DNA of 64,000 nucleotides from Fulvimarina sp039652615 (lineage in GTDB: Bacteria > Pseudomonadota > Alphaproteobacteria > Rhizobiales > Rhizobiaceae): contig NZ_JBDJAC010000006.1 of the NCBI RefSeq assembly GCF_039652615.1, positions 192,223 to 256,222 on the forward strand, read 5' to 3'. Under the pieces are notes generated by a model. The model was given only the letters and a program-made list of their open reading frames with translations, was not told the DNA's origin and ran no database searches. Shown here one piece after another: positions 17,912 to 26,062 of this stretch; position 1 is the first letter of the stretch; each line of letters begins with the position of its first letter. The position numbers and the translations under genes are program-made.

Positions 17912-17965
17912 CCGTAAATTCTATCTGACAGGTCGCTCGGACACAGAGCCGAGTCTGGACGGTCT

Positions 17966-18049
17966 CTACAGAACGCCCACGACCATCGCCCCGATGAAGG
18001 CGAACGCGGCACACACCATCACAAAGTTAAAAGAACGCATGACTTCCAT
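17966..18049 (-). CDS. 27-residue membrane miniprotein, unknown function
   Basis: ATG at 18049 is preceded by GGAAGGAGA at good spacing and opens a frame of 27 codons that ends at 17966. The peptide starts MEVMRSFNFVMV and is followed by one hydrophobic stretch (CAAFAFIGAMVVGVL) with a Gly/Ala-rich helix face, so a single membrane-spanning segment is predicted. The gene lies alone, 55 bp upstream of a strong bidirectional terminator. Strong ribosome site, coherent hydrophobic peptide and terminator all support a real gene. Such small membrane proteins often attach to a larger complex; partner unknown. Confidence 0.65.
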   Translation of the reverse strand: MEVMRSFNFVMVCAAFAFIGAMVVGVL

Positions 18050-18331
18050 GTGTCTGTCTCCTTCCCCGGCGTAGCGGCCGTTTCCCGATGGGAAAAACAA
18101 CACGCGCGCCCAAGTTTTCACCGGCCGGACTGATCTGCGTCTCCGGCTATATCGGCGGTAATGCAGAAGGTGGTCGAAGGAGACGCGAGGCACAAGAGGG
18201 ATCTTATGCTGCAGCGCACACGGCGATGCGCGGAACGTCGGCAAGAATAGGGCAGAAGCGTTCCAGCATAGGCACTCGCCTCATTTCGCAAATGCATATC
18301 AAAACTTTAAAGAGAAATGTGTCGGCTTCAA

Positions 18332-19603
18332 TTAAACGGCCGAGATCGCCTGTTCCAGAGCCGCAGCTATTGCGAGCGCGCGCGCGTCACGCCCGAATCT
18401 TGCGACGATCGAGATTCCCAGAGGCAGTCCGTCCGAGGTCGATAGACCGGGTACGTTGACGACCGGATTTCCGGTGAGCGTCCAGAGCTTCGAGATCGTT
18501 GGGTCGCCAGTGGACGACAGTCCTTCCGGGGCAGGGCCGTATGCCGATGGCGCGACGATCGCGTCGACGCTTTCGAAGAGCGCGTTCGCTGCCTTGCGGG
18601 CGACCCGTGCCGCACGGCGGGCGGTATCGTATTCCTCCGGCAAGACCTTGAGCCCATCGTCGAGGATCGCCTTTACCTTCGGCCCCATGCGGGTGCCTTC
18701 ACTGCGGTGCTCGTGCATCAGCGCGCGGCTCGCCTCATAGCCCTGGATCGCCATATGGGCGTCCCGGCCTTCCTCAAGAGAGCCCGGCTCTTCCATCTCG
18801 ACGATGCGCGCGCCTGCCTTTTCCGCGAGATCCCGCACACTCTGGAGTGCCGCGACCATGGACGGTTCGATTCGGTCGTCGAGCTTCGTGCGGTAAAAGC
18901 CGAGCGTCAGACCGGAAAGGGTCTCTTCGTGTCCTACACGCAAGGAGCGACCGGTGAGGAGGTCGGCGAAAAGCGCGACGTCGCGAACGCTTGGTGCAAA
19001 GAGGCCGGCCGTATCGAGGGACCAGGCGAAGGTCTTCATGCCGACCGTCGGCAACAGGCGGAAGCTGGGCTTGAAGCCGGCGATACCGCAATAGGATGCG
19101 GGCCGCACGACGGAGGCTCCGGTCTGGGAACCGTAAGCAGCAGCGCAGAAACCAGCGGCAATCGCCGCCGCCGACCCGGAGGACGAACCGCCCGGCGTAT
19201 GACCTGGGGCCGCCGGGTTTTTCGTCTCCTTTGGGTCAATCGAGGCAAGCTCCGTGGTCACGGTCTTGCCCATGACCGTCGCGCCCCCGGCGCGGGCCAT
19301 CGCGACGAGGGGTGCATCGAACCTGGGCCGATGCCCGGCATAGAGCGGCGAGCCCATCTCGGTCGGCATGTCGGCGGTATCGAAGATGTCCTTGATGCCG
19401 ATCGGGATGCCGGCGAGCGGACCTTGGAAAGCATCAGTCGTCTCGTCCGCAAGGCAGACGAACGCACCGATGTCGCCGTCACGTGCGGCAATTCGGGAGC
19501 GGCTTTCGGCAATGACATCGGCTGGCGCAAGCGATCCCTCGCCGATCGCTTCGAGGATGTCACAGACGCCGAGGCGGTCGCGGTCGAGGGCAGCTGATGG
19601 CAT
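18332..19603 (-). CDS. Amidase-signature family amidohydrolase
   Basis: 423 residues of the amidase signature family. Catalytic set visible: lysine in PIGIKDIFDTA, the GGSSSGSAAAIAAG glycine/serine loop, and the nucleophile region GSQTGASVVRPASYCG. The family includes GatA, malonamidase, aryl-acylamidases and others. It lacks GatB/GatC neighbours, and at 423 residues it is shorter than GatA (~490), so a role in Gln-tRNA formation is unlikely. ATG at 19603 has AGGAG seven bases upstream. No neighbour suggests a substrate. Confidence 0.85.
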   Translation of the reverse strand: MPSAALDRDRLGVCDILEAIGEGSLAPADVIAESRSRIAARDGDIGAFVCLADETTDAFQGPLAGIPIGIKDIFDTADMPTEMGSPLYAGHRPRFDAPLVAMARAGGATVMGKTVTTELASIDPKETKNPAAPGHTPGGSSSGSAAAIAAGFCAAAYGSQTGASVVRPASYCGIAGFKPSFRLLPTVGMKTFAWSLDTAGLFAPSVRDVALFADLLTGRSLRVGHEETLSGLTLGFYRTKLDDRIEPSMVAALQSVRDLAEKAGARIVEMEEPGSLEEGRDAHMAIQGYEASRALMHEHRSEGTRMGPKVKAILDDGLKVLPEEYDTARRAARVARKAANALFESVDAIVAPSAYGPAPEGLSSTGDPTISKLWTLTGNPVVNVPGLSTSDGLPLGISIVARFGRDARALAIAAALEQAISAV

Positions 19604-19727
19604 GGGGCACTCCTGCGGGCGTGGTCTTGCCTGAAAGCCCATAGACTAGGGCCGCAAGCAGCGGAACCCACCCGGATCGTAGTGGGGCAACCGCAATAGT
19701 CACGGCTCGCCGTGGTTGGGGTGAGCG

Positions 19728-20510
19728 CTATCCAACCACCTTCAGGGTTCGATCCAAATGATCGGCGACCCAGGCAAAGGCAGCATCAATACTGTCCAGC
19801 GTGAACCGCGCGCCTTGAGCGGCCGGGCGCGCGATCATCACAACGGGGATGCCAAGGGCTCTGGCGGCCTCGACCTTGGCGTAGGAGCGGGCACCGCCTG
19901 AATTGCGGCAGACGAGATGGGTGATGTCGTGAGCGCTGAAGAGCTCGGCTTCCGCCGCCGCGGTCGGCCCGGGCTTGCCGCGAATGATGTCCGCCGGAAA
20001 TCCGAGCGGCGAATCCGGCTGTTCGATCATGCGCAGGACCGGACGAAGATCGGTTCGCCCGTCAAATGCATTCAGATATTGCCGCCCGAGCGCGATGAAG
20101 GGGCGCGCTCCGGCGGGGAGGGCGGTTGCCGCTTCGCGTTCGCTTGCGACCATGAGCCACTGCTCGCCCGCCTTTGGCTGCCATGGCGCACGGCACAGTT
20201 TCGTATGGGGGATGCCTTCGGCTGTCGCCGCGATCGCCGCATTGTCCGCAATGCGCGTTGCGAAGGGATGGGTCGCATCAAGGAGGACGGCGATCTTTTC
20301 GTCCCTGAGATAGCGCGCAAGGCCGTCCGCTCCGCCGAAGCCGCCGCTGCGAACCGGAACGCGGTCCGGCAGATCCGGCTCGCGGGTTCGCCCTGCAAGG
20401 GACAGAATGATGTCGGCGTTCGGCGTCTCGCGACGAAGCCGCGCGGCAAGGGCGTTCGCCTCGCTCGTACCGCCGAGGATCAGAACTCTCAAGCCTCTCT
20501 CACCGCACAT
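19728..20510 (-). CDS. cobK: Precorrin-6A reductase
   Basis: 260 residues of the CobK/CbiJ family, which reduces the macrocycle of (cobalt-)precorrin-6A with NADPH in cobalamin synthesis. LRVLILGGTSEANALAARL marks the N-terminal nucleotide fold; LLDATHPFATRIADNAA and GIPVVMIARP are family motifs. The gene overlaps the end of cbiD by 11 bp, a sign of translational coupling. Alternatives in this fold are few; the placement next to cbiD and cobS supports the call. Confidence 0.9.
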   Translation of the reverse strand: MCGERGLRVLILGGTSEANALAARLRRETPNADIILSLAGRTREPDLPDRVPVRSGGFGGADGLARYLRDEKIAVLLDATHPFATRIADNAAIAATAEGIPHTKLCRAPWQPKAGEQWLMVASEREAATALPAGARPFIALGRQYLNAFDGRTDLRPVLRMIEQPDSPLGFPADIIRGKPGPTAAAEAELFSAHDITHLVCRNSGGARSYAKVEAARALGIPVVMIARPAAQGARFTLDSIDAAFAWVADHLDRTLKVVG

Positions 20511-21609
20511 GGGCGATCACCGTGCCGGCTCGGTCGACGACGATCACGTCGATCGCGATCGGAACCGCGAGACAGAGCCGCTCGGCCGTGCGTTTCGCGG
20601 CCATGCCGACCCGCCCGGCGAGATCGAAATCGGCCGCGATCGCCATGGAAAGAGCGTGACCTGCGGTATTGGCCGTTGCGAACTCCTCTGCGAGGCGGGG
20701 ATGGCCCGCCGTCTCCGCAAGACCCTTCAGGAAGGCAAAGTCCACCTGACTGCGCCCGGAATGAAGGTCCATTGCGCCTTGGGCGAGTTTGGTCAGTTTT
20801 GCAAACCCGCCGGCGATCGTCAGCCGCTCGACGGGATGGGTGCGCAGATATTTGATGAGGCCGCCTGCGAAGTCGCCCATGTCGAGAAAGGCGAGATCGG
20901 GAAGGTCGGGATAGATGCGGCGGGCTGCCGCCTCGCTGGACGCGCCCGTGGGGCCGACGAGGTGTTCGAGACCGGCCGCCCGAGCGACATCCACGCCGCG
21001 ATGAATCGCATGGATCCACGACGCGCAGGAAAATGGATGGACGATGCCCGTCGTGCCGAGAACCGAGAGACCTCCCACGATCCCGAGACGCGGGTTCCAG
21101 GTCTTTTCGGCAAGCTGTTCGCCGTCCGGGATCGCGATCGTGATCTCCACGCCGCAATCGCGGCCGTGGGCTGTCCGCAATTCATCGACGACCTCGCTCA
21201 TCATGGCGCGCGGCACGGGATTGATCGCGGGCTCGCCGACGCCGAGTGGCAGACCCTCGCGCGTCACGGTGCCGACGCCCTTGCCGGCGCGGAAGACGGT
21301 CGCCAGTGTCTCCTGGGTCAGCCGCACGGTCGCGACAATTTCAGCAAGATGGGTGACGTCGGGATCATCTCCCGCATCCTTGATGATGCTGGCCGTCGCC
21401 CTGTCGCTTGTGATGTCCTGCCGGCACAGCGCGAAGGAGGGCGTTTCGCCTTTCGGGAGGCGGATCGTGACGGGATCTGGAAATTCGCCGGTGAACAGCG
21501 CATGGAGGGCCGCCTTCGTGGCGGCGGTGGCGCAGGCCCCCGTCGTCCAGCCGCGCCTGAGGCCGGTGGTGCCGTCTTTTCTCTTTGCTTCGTCCGGCTC
21601 TTCGCTCAT
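20500..21609 (-). CDS. cbiD: Cobalt-precorrin-5B C(1)-methyltransferase
   Basis: Methylates C-1 of the corrin ring in B12 synthesis using S-adenosylmethionine. 369 residues, typical length. GLRRGWTTGACATAATKAALHALFTGEFP is the family start, and GTTGIVHPFS, AAGLEHLVGPTGASSE and IAGGFAKLTKLAQGAMDLHSGRS are conserved. CbiD was defined in the cobalt-early (anaerobic) route, but it also occurs in genomes with aerobic-type genes, where it may replace CobF. The window does not hold enough cob genes to decide the route. Between cobS and cobK in one transcriptional direction. Confidence 0.92.
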   Translation of the reverse strand: MSEEPDEAKRKDGTTGLRRGWTTGACATAATKAALHALFTGEFPDPVTIRLPKGETPSFALCRQDITSDRATASIIKDAGDDPDVTHLAEIVATVRLTQETLATVFRAGKGVGTVTREGLPLGVGEPAINPVPRAMMSEVVDELRTAHGRDCGVEITIAIPDGEQLAEKTWNPRLGIVGGLSVLGTTGIVHPFSCASWIHAIHRGVDVARAAGLEHLVGPTGASSEAAARRIYPDLPDLAFLDMGDFAGGLIKYLRTHPVERLTIAGGFAKLTKLAQGAMDLHSGRSQVDFAFLKGLAETAGHPRLAEEFATANTAGHALSMAIAADFDLAGRVGMAAKRTAERLCLAVPIAIDVIVVDRAGTVIAHVR

Positions 21610-21646
21610 GGCATGGTTATAAGCATCGGCAGGGCGCGCGAAAATC

Positions 21647-22417
21647 TCATGCGAAACACAGACCGAACAAAGCCGCGATTTCGGTCAGCTGCTGCACCGC
21701 GCCGAGCGTATCGCCGGTCTGCCCGCCGAGGCGACGCTTCAGCCACAATCTGAAGCTTGCGAACTTCATAACCGCGAAGGTCAGGGCGAGAAGCGCGAAG
21801 CCTAGCCCGACGCCGAGCCCCGCGAGCAAAACGAAGATCGTCGTGCCGATGGCGAGCGCGACCCCCGCATCTTGCCTGTTCGGCTGGCCCACGCTTTCGG
21901 CGAGCCCGCCTTGATCGGCCGTCGGAAGGCTCGCCCAGAGGAGCGCCATGAGCCCCCGGGAAAGCGCTGCCGCACCGAGAGCGCCGAGCGCTGCCGCAAT
22001 CGGCGAGATGGCGATCAGTTCGGCGAAGATCGCGACGCGCCCCATAACGGAGAAAACCAGCGCCAGCGCGCCATAGGTGCCGACACGGCTGTCCTTCATC
22101 ACCGCGACGGCGCGCTCCGGTGGAAGATGGCCGAAGAGCCCATCCGCCACGTCACCGAGGCCGTCTTCATGCAGGGCACCGGTGGTCCAGACCGCTATCG
22201 CCACCGCAAGGACCGCCGTAAGAAGCCCCGAAATGCCCAAGTGCGGAAGCAGGAGGAGGACGAGCGAGGCGGGGAACGCGGCGATCATTCCGGCCACGGG
22301 AAAGGCCGCGACGTCCTTGCCGAGGGGATGGGGACCATGGTCGAAGGCAGACGAAACGGGCGGCAGGCGCGTCAGGAATGCGAGCGATCGAAGGAGGCGT
22401 TTCACGGTTTGCGGCAT
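21647..22417 (-). CDS. cobS: Adenosylcobinamide-GDP ribazoletransferase
   Basis: Joins the nucleotide loop (alpha-ribazole) to adenosylcobinamide-GDP, the last assembly step of B12, in the inner membrane. 256 residues, mostly hydrophobic, with the family motif HEDGLGDVADGLFG and a second polar patch SRVGTYGALALV. I start at ATG 22417 (MPQTVKRLLRSLAFLTRLP), the usual family beginning; a longer frame exists without a ribosome site. cobS is also called cobV. No partner cobU/cobT lies in the window. The 105-bp gap to nrsF shows no B12 riboswitch. Confidence 0.9.
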   Translation of the reverse strand: MPQTVKRLLRSLAFLTRLPPVSSAFDHGPHPLGKDVAAFPVAGMIAAFPASLVLLLLPHLGISGLLTAVLAVAIAVWTTGALHEDGLGDVADGLFGHLPPERAVAVMKDSRVGTYGALALVFSVMGRVAIFAELIAISPIAAALGALGAAALSRGLMALLWASLPTADQGGLAESVGQPNRQDAGVALAIGTTIFVLLAGLGVGLGFALLALTFAVMKFASFRLWLKRRLGGQTGDTLGAVQQLTEIAALFGLCFA

Positions 22418-22522
22418 GGACTCAGCGCTATCGGAACAGTTTGCCGAGATCTGTCGCAGGCGCGGCGCAGGCCGGCAAGCGGGCCTGGCGGTGCCGAACC
22501 GGGGCAAGCGCATGGCGAAGGG

Positions 22523-23158
22523 CTACCAGCGCAGCAATCTCTGACCGATCAGCGCGCCGGCGGCAACGAGGATCGCGCTTGCTGAGGGATACCAAGTCGC
22601 GACGAAGAGCGGCGAATCATCGATACAGTGGGCTGCGTAGAAGAACGCACTGATGGCGGCGGCCGCCAGCCCGCAAAGCGCGCCTTGAAGCCTGGGGCGC
22701 AAGGGGGCCCGCTCTGCGGACGTATAAAGGAACAGGCCCAGCGGAACGAGGCCGAAGAGCGGGATCGTGATGAGGCAGGCCATGGAATTCGTGCCCATCA
22801 TCCGTGTCTCCCACAAGGCCTGCGGCACCATCGCGAGCTCGACCAGCACAGAGCCGACGAGAAGAAGCACCGGGAGGACGAGAAAGATGAGCTTGCGCTT
22901 GTCTCCCGTCGGCCGCGCGAGCTCCCTGAGCACGAGAAGCGTCGCGCCGGCGAGGATCGCCGTCAGCAGGAACTTGAAGTCGAAGCGCACCGTCTCGATG
23001 GCCTGCATGAAGTCTGGCCGAACGCCGATCGTCCCGAGCAGCGCGAGGCCGGCCGCGAGAACTGCGCCCAGCGCCGCGAGCGGCCAGCGCAAGGCGCGGG
23101 GCGGGGGATTTTCGGCGGCCTCCGCCTGAAGCTTGGCGATGAGTTGCTCGGTCTGCAT
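22523..23158 (-). CDS. nrsF: Anti-sigma factor of the NrsF (DUF1109) type
   Basis: 211 residues with a charged N-terminal ~25 residues and six hydrophobic segments (about 26-46, 61-79, 89-109, 124-145, 155-175 and 186-206). This is the layout of NrsF, the inner-membrane anti-sigma factor that holds the ECF sigma factor SigF. In Caulobacter, NrsF releases SigF under heavy-metal stress; two conserved cysteines are implicated there. Cysteines are present here near residues 128, 161 and 173 but I have not matched them. It starts two bases after the sigF stop and is on the same strand, which fixes the pairing. Confidence 0.82.
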   Translation of the reverse strand: MQTEQLIAKLQAEAAENPPPRALRWPLAALGAVLAAGLALLGTIGVRPDFMQAIETVRFDFKFLLTAILAGATLLVLRELARPTGDKRKLIFLVLPVLLLVGSVLVELAMVPQALWETRMMGTNSMACLITIPLFGLVPLGLFLYTSAERAPLRPRLQGALCGLAAAAISAFFYAAHCIDDSPLFVATWYPSASAILVAAGALIGQRLLRW

Positions 23159-23160
23159 CT

Positions 23161-23679
23161 TTACGATCCACCGCGTTCGGAAAGAGTCTTGAGGCCGCGG
23201 TGAAACGCGACCCGAACAGCGCCCGGGCTGATGTCGAGCTGTTCAGCCGTTTCCTCGATACTGCGCCCTTCGATGGAGATGGACGTCACCACGTCGCGCA
23301 TCCGCCCATCCAGCGTGTCCACGGCCTTCCTGACGTCGAGGGCCACGACGCCGCTTTCGTCCGGATCGACCGCCATCGCGTCCACATGGTCGGAGATGTC
23401 GACCTCGATCCGCTTGCCATGCTTGCGGAAGGCGTCGATCGCCTTGTAGCGCGCGATGGCGAAGAGCCAGGGTTCGACCGGTTCGTCGGGTCGCCAGGTG
23501 TGCCGTTTGGCGTGGACCGCCATTAAAATCTCCTGAACCAGATCTTCCGTGTCGAAGCCCGGCAGACCGGGTGGCAGCTTGTGGGCGCAAAACCCCCTGA
23601 GCAGCCGCGCCGCGCCTTCGAGAAACTGGCCATAGGACCGATTGTCACCAGAAAGGCCTGCCCGAAGGAGGTCCGACAT
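23161..23679 (-). CDS. sigF: ECF sigma factor SigF
   Basis: 172-residue extracytoplasmic-function sigma factor. Region 2 is FDTEDLVQEILMAVHAKRHTW ... WLFAIARYKAIDAFRKHG; region 4 is RSIEETAEQLDISPGAVRVAFHRGLKTL. The downstream nrsF gives the partner. ATG at 23679 has GGAG five bases upstream; the in-frame GTG at 23712 would leave no leader behind the predicted promoter. The promoter matches the SigF consensus, so the gene is probably autoregulated. Confidence 0.88.
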   Translation of the reverse strand: MSDLLRAGLSGDNRSYGQFLEGAARLLRGFCAHKLPPGLPGFDTEDLVQEILMAVHAKRHTWRPDEPVEPWLFAIARYKAIDAFRKHGKRIEVDISDHVDAMAVDPDESGVVALDVRKAVDTLDGRMRDVVTSISIEGRSIEETAEQLDISPGAVRVAFHRGLKTLSERGGS

Positions 23680-23721
23680 CCTGCTCCGTGCCTCGCTCGT
23701 TGCGGACTTCACGATAAGGCT

Positions 23722-23747
23722 TTCGCTGAAGACGGGATCATCGTTAC
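23722..23747 (-). promoter_or_regulatory. SigF-type promoter in front of sigF-nrsF
   Basis: On the minus strand, GTAACG, 16 bases, then CGAA. This fits the GTAACC-N16-CGAA motif reported for SigF in Caulobacter with one base different. A start about 7-8 bases downstream would fall near 23714, leaving a leader of about 35 bases before ATG 23679. Confidence 0.7.
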
Positions 23748-23912
23748 AGGGCCCCTGTCGGAAATCTGAGCGCAGGGCGCGCGTGAGATCGCGGCTGGCC
23801 CGGCGTTCAAGGATGACTTTCCCTACACCAGTTCGGCCTCATCCGCACCAATGATGCGGGATATCCCTATCGTTGCCGAGAATCCAGGCTGACCGCCAGA
23901 AAGCGCCGTGAT

Positions 23913-24569
23913 ATGGCAGCTGACATGAGTTTCGTGCCCGATCCCTCCACACTGCTTGCCTTTTTCTTCGCCGCGCTGGTCCTGACGATCACGCCGGGGC
24001 CGGACATGACGCTGTTTCTCGGGCGAACCCTCTCCCAGGGGCGTGCCGCCGGCATGGCGGCCATGCTGGGCGCCGCAAGCGGCATTCTGGTGCACACATC
24101 TCTGGCGGCCTTCGGCATTTCCGCCCTCATCGCGGCTTCGCCCGAGGCCTTCTTCGTCCTGAAGATGGTCGGTGCCGCCTATCTCGTTTTTCTCGCGGCG
24201 CAGGCAATCTTTTGCGGCTCCGCCCTCAGCGTGAAGACAGGCGAGCCAAAAAAGCCGAAACCGCTTTTCAGCCACTGGCTGACCGGCCTCGGGATCAATC
24301 TTCTCAACCCGAAGATCATCCTGTTCTTCGTGACGTTCCTTCCGCAATTCGTTTCGGCGTCGGATCCTCATGCGGCCGGAAAGCTCGTCTTCCTGGGCCT
24401 GTTCTTCATCCTCGTCGCGGTGCCCCTCAGCGTGCCGATGATTTTGGGGGCGGAGTGGCTGTCCGCAACGCTGATGCAGAGGCCGAAGGTGACACGCGCG
24501 ATCGACTGGCTCTTCGCCGGGGTCTTTTCGGCATTCGCGGTGAGAATTCTCCTTGCCCAGAGCAAGTAG
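23913..24569 (+). CDS. LysE/RhtB-family exporter
   Basis: 218 residues with five to six hydrophobic segments and the LysE signature PGPDMTLFLGRTLSQGRAAGMAAMLGAASGI close to the start. Conserved NLLNPKIILFFVTFLPQFV lies at about residues 129-147. The family exports amino acids such as homoserine, threonine, leucine or lysine, or related compounds; the substrate cannot be told from sequence. Two in-frame ATGs occur (23913, 23925) and neither has a strong ribosome site. tRNA-His follows on the same strand. Confidence 0.86.
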   Translation: MAADMSFVPDPSTLLAFFFAALVLTITPGPDMTLFLGRTLSQGRAAGMAAMLGAASGILVHTSLAAFGISALIAASPEAFFVLKMVGAAYLVFLAAQAIFCGSALSVKTGEPKKPKPLFSHWLTGLGINLLNPKIILFFVTFLPQFVSASDPHAAGKLVFLGLFFILVAVPLSVPMILGAEWLSATLMQRPKVTRAIDWLFAGVFSAFAVRILLAQSK

Positions 24570-24651
24570 TCCTCACTGTGAAAACCGCCCTTGCACCGCG
24601 CCGGAAAAAGATTTAACTCCGGTCTCGGTCGCGGGGCAAAGCCCCGCCCGT

Positions 24652-24728
24652 GCGGTTGTAGCTCAGTTGGTTAGAGCGTCGGATTGTGGCTCCGGAGGTC
24701 GGTGGTTCGAGACCACCCAACCGTACCA
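24652..24728 (+). tRNA. tRNA-His (anticodon GTG)
   Basis: A full cloverleaf: acceptor GCGGTTG/CAACCGT, TAGCTC D arm, anticodon GTG at 24686-24688, TTCGA T loop and encoded CCA. The acceptor has a G1-U72 wobble and A73, and the base before G1 is T, so the usual extra G-1:C73 pair of tRNA-His is missing. This is the known alphaproteobacterial form. A GC hairpin (GCGGGGCaaaGCCCCGC) lies just upstream at 24631-24647. Confidence 0.95.
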
Positions 24729-24994
24729 TTTCTTTCTTCAGCGACTTATAGGGCACGCAAACGCTTGAAGGCGTGATGGCCTGTTTTTCGCCGCGCGGAC
24801 GCCGTGCGTTTTCGAGCCCAATGCTCCATCGACGCCTGGACGATTGGTGCGCCACGGCGTGAACGGAGCAAGCGCTTGAGATTGCGAGGCAATCCGGTGC
24901 GGTTTACCGGCGCCTAACCATCTTCGTTTGGTGATCTGAACCTTTGTTCCTGTACACGCTTGTTCGCGGAGAAGCCCTTGAAGGAACGCGTCCC

Positions 24995-25213
24995 ATGCAA
25001 GCCAAGACCCTGTTACGACAACTCGAAGAAAAAGGGCTCGGCCTTCTTCCTATGCTGGAAGAGATCGAGAGCGATGAGACGCGCCACGCGATCCGAGAAT
25101 TCATTTCGACGGTGCAGGCCGTCCGTATCCTGACGGAAAAATTCAGTGAGAAAGAACCATCCGCCGCAACGGATGCGGCTCGGCGGCAAAATAATTCCGC
25201 TATCGTCGCTTGA
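24995..25213 (+). CDS. Small helical protein, unknown (72 aa)
   Basis: 72 codons from ATG 24995 with GAAGGA upstream. The peptide (MQAKTLLRQLEEKGLGLLPM ...) has a Leu/Glu-rich helical pattern through residue 55 and a polar tail. No cysteines, signal or membrane segment. It follows tRNA-His by 266 bp and is followed by a family A repeat. It may be a real small gene, but only the ribosome site and amino-acid pattern support it. Confidence 0.45.
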   Translation: MQAKTLLRQLEEKGLGLLPMLEEIESDETRHAIREFISTVQAVRILTEKFSEKEPSAATDAARRQNNSAIVA

Positions 25214-25244
25214 TGGAGCGAATGTCAGATTTGCGTCCCGTTAG

Positions 25245-25345
25245 CCGGGAAAATGAATTGACCTCCAAGATCAATTCTCGTCCGGCCAAAGTCCCGGATG
25301 CCGCTCGGGCTGAGACGGACCGATGAAATCGAGGGTTTCAAAGGT
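25245..25345 (-). repeat. Dispersed repeat family A, copy 3 (reverse orientation)
   Basis: Reading the minus strand: cctttgaaaccctcgatttcat, then cagcccgagcggc, then GGCCGGACGAGAATTGAT ... GTCAATTCATTTT, in the same order as copy 1 at 6739. It fills a large part of the gene-free stretch 25214-25580; the rest (25346-25580) shows no clear element. Confidence 0.7.
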
Positions 25346-25580
25346 TTGCTTTTCCCATTTTCCGGAGAGGCTCAAATTTAATTTTAGTTCGGGACAACCA
25401 CTCGAAATGCGATCTTGGCTTGCGGTTCCTTGACCCAGACATTCACTTCGAAGTTGCGATAGGCGAATTGGCGACCGTTGGAATTCAAGCGCGAGAAAAT
25501 GAAAAAACATTTCAATATCAATCGTTAATGTATGTCCTTCAGTGTTTCTGTTGGCTTCCGTCAGCAGCGAGTTGAAGAGC

Positions 25581-25898
25581 ATGACCCAGCATATCGGCGA
25601 CCTGGTCGTCACCGGCGAGTTTCAGCAAGCGGGCCAGGTGACCGGCACAACCTATGTCCGCGCCGGAGGACGGCTTGTCGCCCACGGCCAGCTCGTGGGT
25701 GGCTTGGTCGTCGATAAGGGTGGAAACGCTGTCCTTCATGGGCAAAGCGCGCGCAATGTCGTCAATCACGGCGACTTGCTTCTCTTCGGTCAGATCTCCG
25801 GCCGGCTCCTCGGATCTCCGCCTTTAAATACGCTCGAGCGCGGCCAGATCATCGGTCGTGATCTGAAGCTTCCTGCCAGGGCGGACAAATCGGCTTGA
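25581..25898 (+). CDS. Bactofilin-like small protein (possible polymer-forming)
   Basis: 105 residues from ATG 25581. The middle (residues 5-80) has a regular spacing of short hydrophobic beta-strands and glycine turns: GDLVVTGEFQQAGQVTG, then AGGRLVAHGQLVGGLVV, then GNAVLHGQSARNVVNHG, then LLLFGQISGRLLG. This resembles the beta-helical core of bactofilins, but the gene is short, and the match is by pattern only. Bactofilins form cytoskeletal fibres in bacteria. Ribosome site GAAGAG lies three bases before the ATG, which is closer than ideal. Confidence 0.5.
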   Translation: MTQHIGDLVVTGEFQQAGQVTGTTYVRAGGRLVAHGQLVGGLVVDKGGNAVLHGQSARNVVNHGDLLLFGQISGRLLGSPPLNTLERGQIIGRDLKLPARADKSA

Positions 25899-25992
25899 TG
25901 GTGCCTGGTCGGGCGATGACCGCCAAGGTCGGTGGCGCGACACCGGCGCGATGAGCCGCTTTATTGCCGTCTTGCTATCGATGGTTCCCTCG

Positions 25993-26010
25993 GTTTCATA
26001 AGGCTGTCAG
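25993..26010 (+). promoter_or_regulatory. Candidate Pho box upstream of phoR
   Basis: GTTTCAT and CTGTCAG lie 11 bp apart, matching the CTGTCAT-N4-CTGTCAT Pho box at 11 of the 14 repeat positions. It lies 53 bp before the phoR GTG. A weak site, suggested mainly by position. Confidence 0.45.
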
Positions 26011-26062
26011 CCGGTTCGCGTAGCGCTTCGCGGCGTTTCATGCGAATCGAGGGCCGCTGTCC

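Noticed and set aside
18200..18260. A 14-codon open frame with an upstream GAGGGA that could be a leader peptide
   Set aside because: No stem-loop set or downstream gene in this direction supports attenuation.
22418..22522. Cobalamin riboswitch before cobS
   Set aside because: The gap is only 105 bp and has no B12-box-like sequence.
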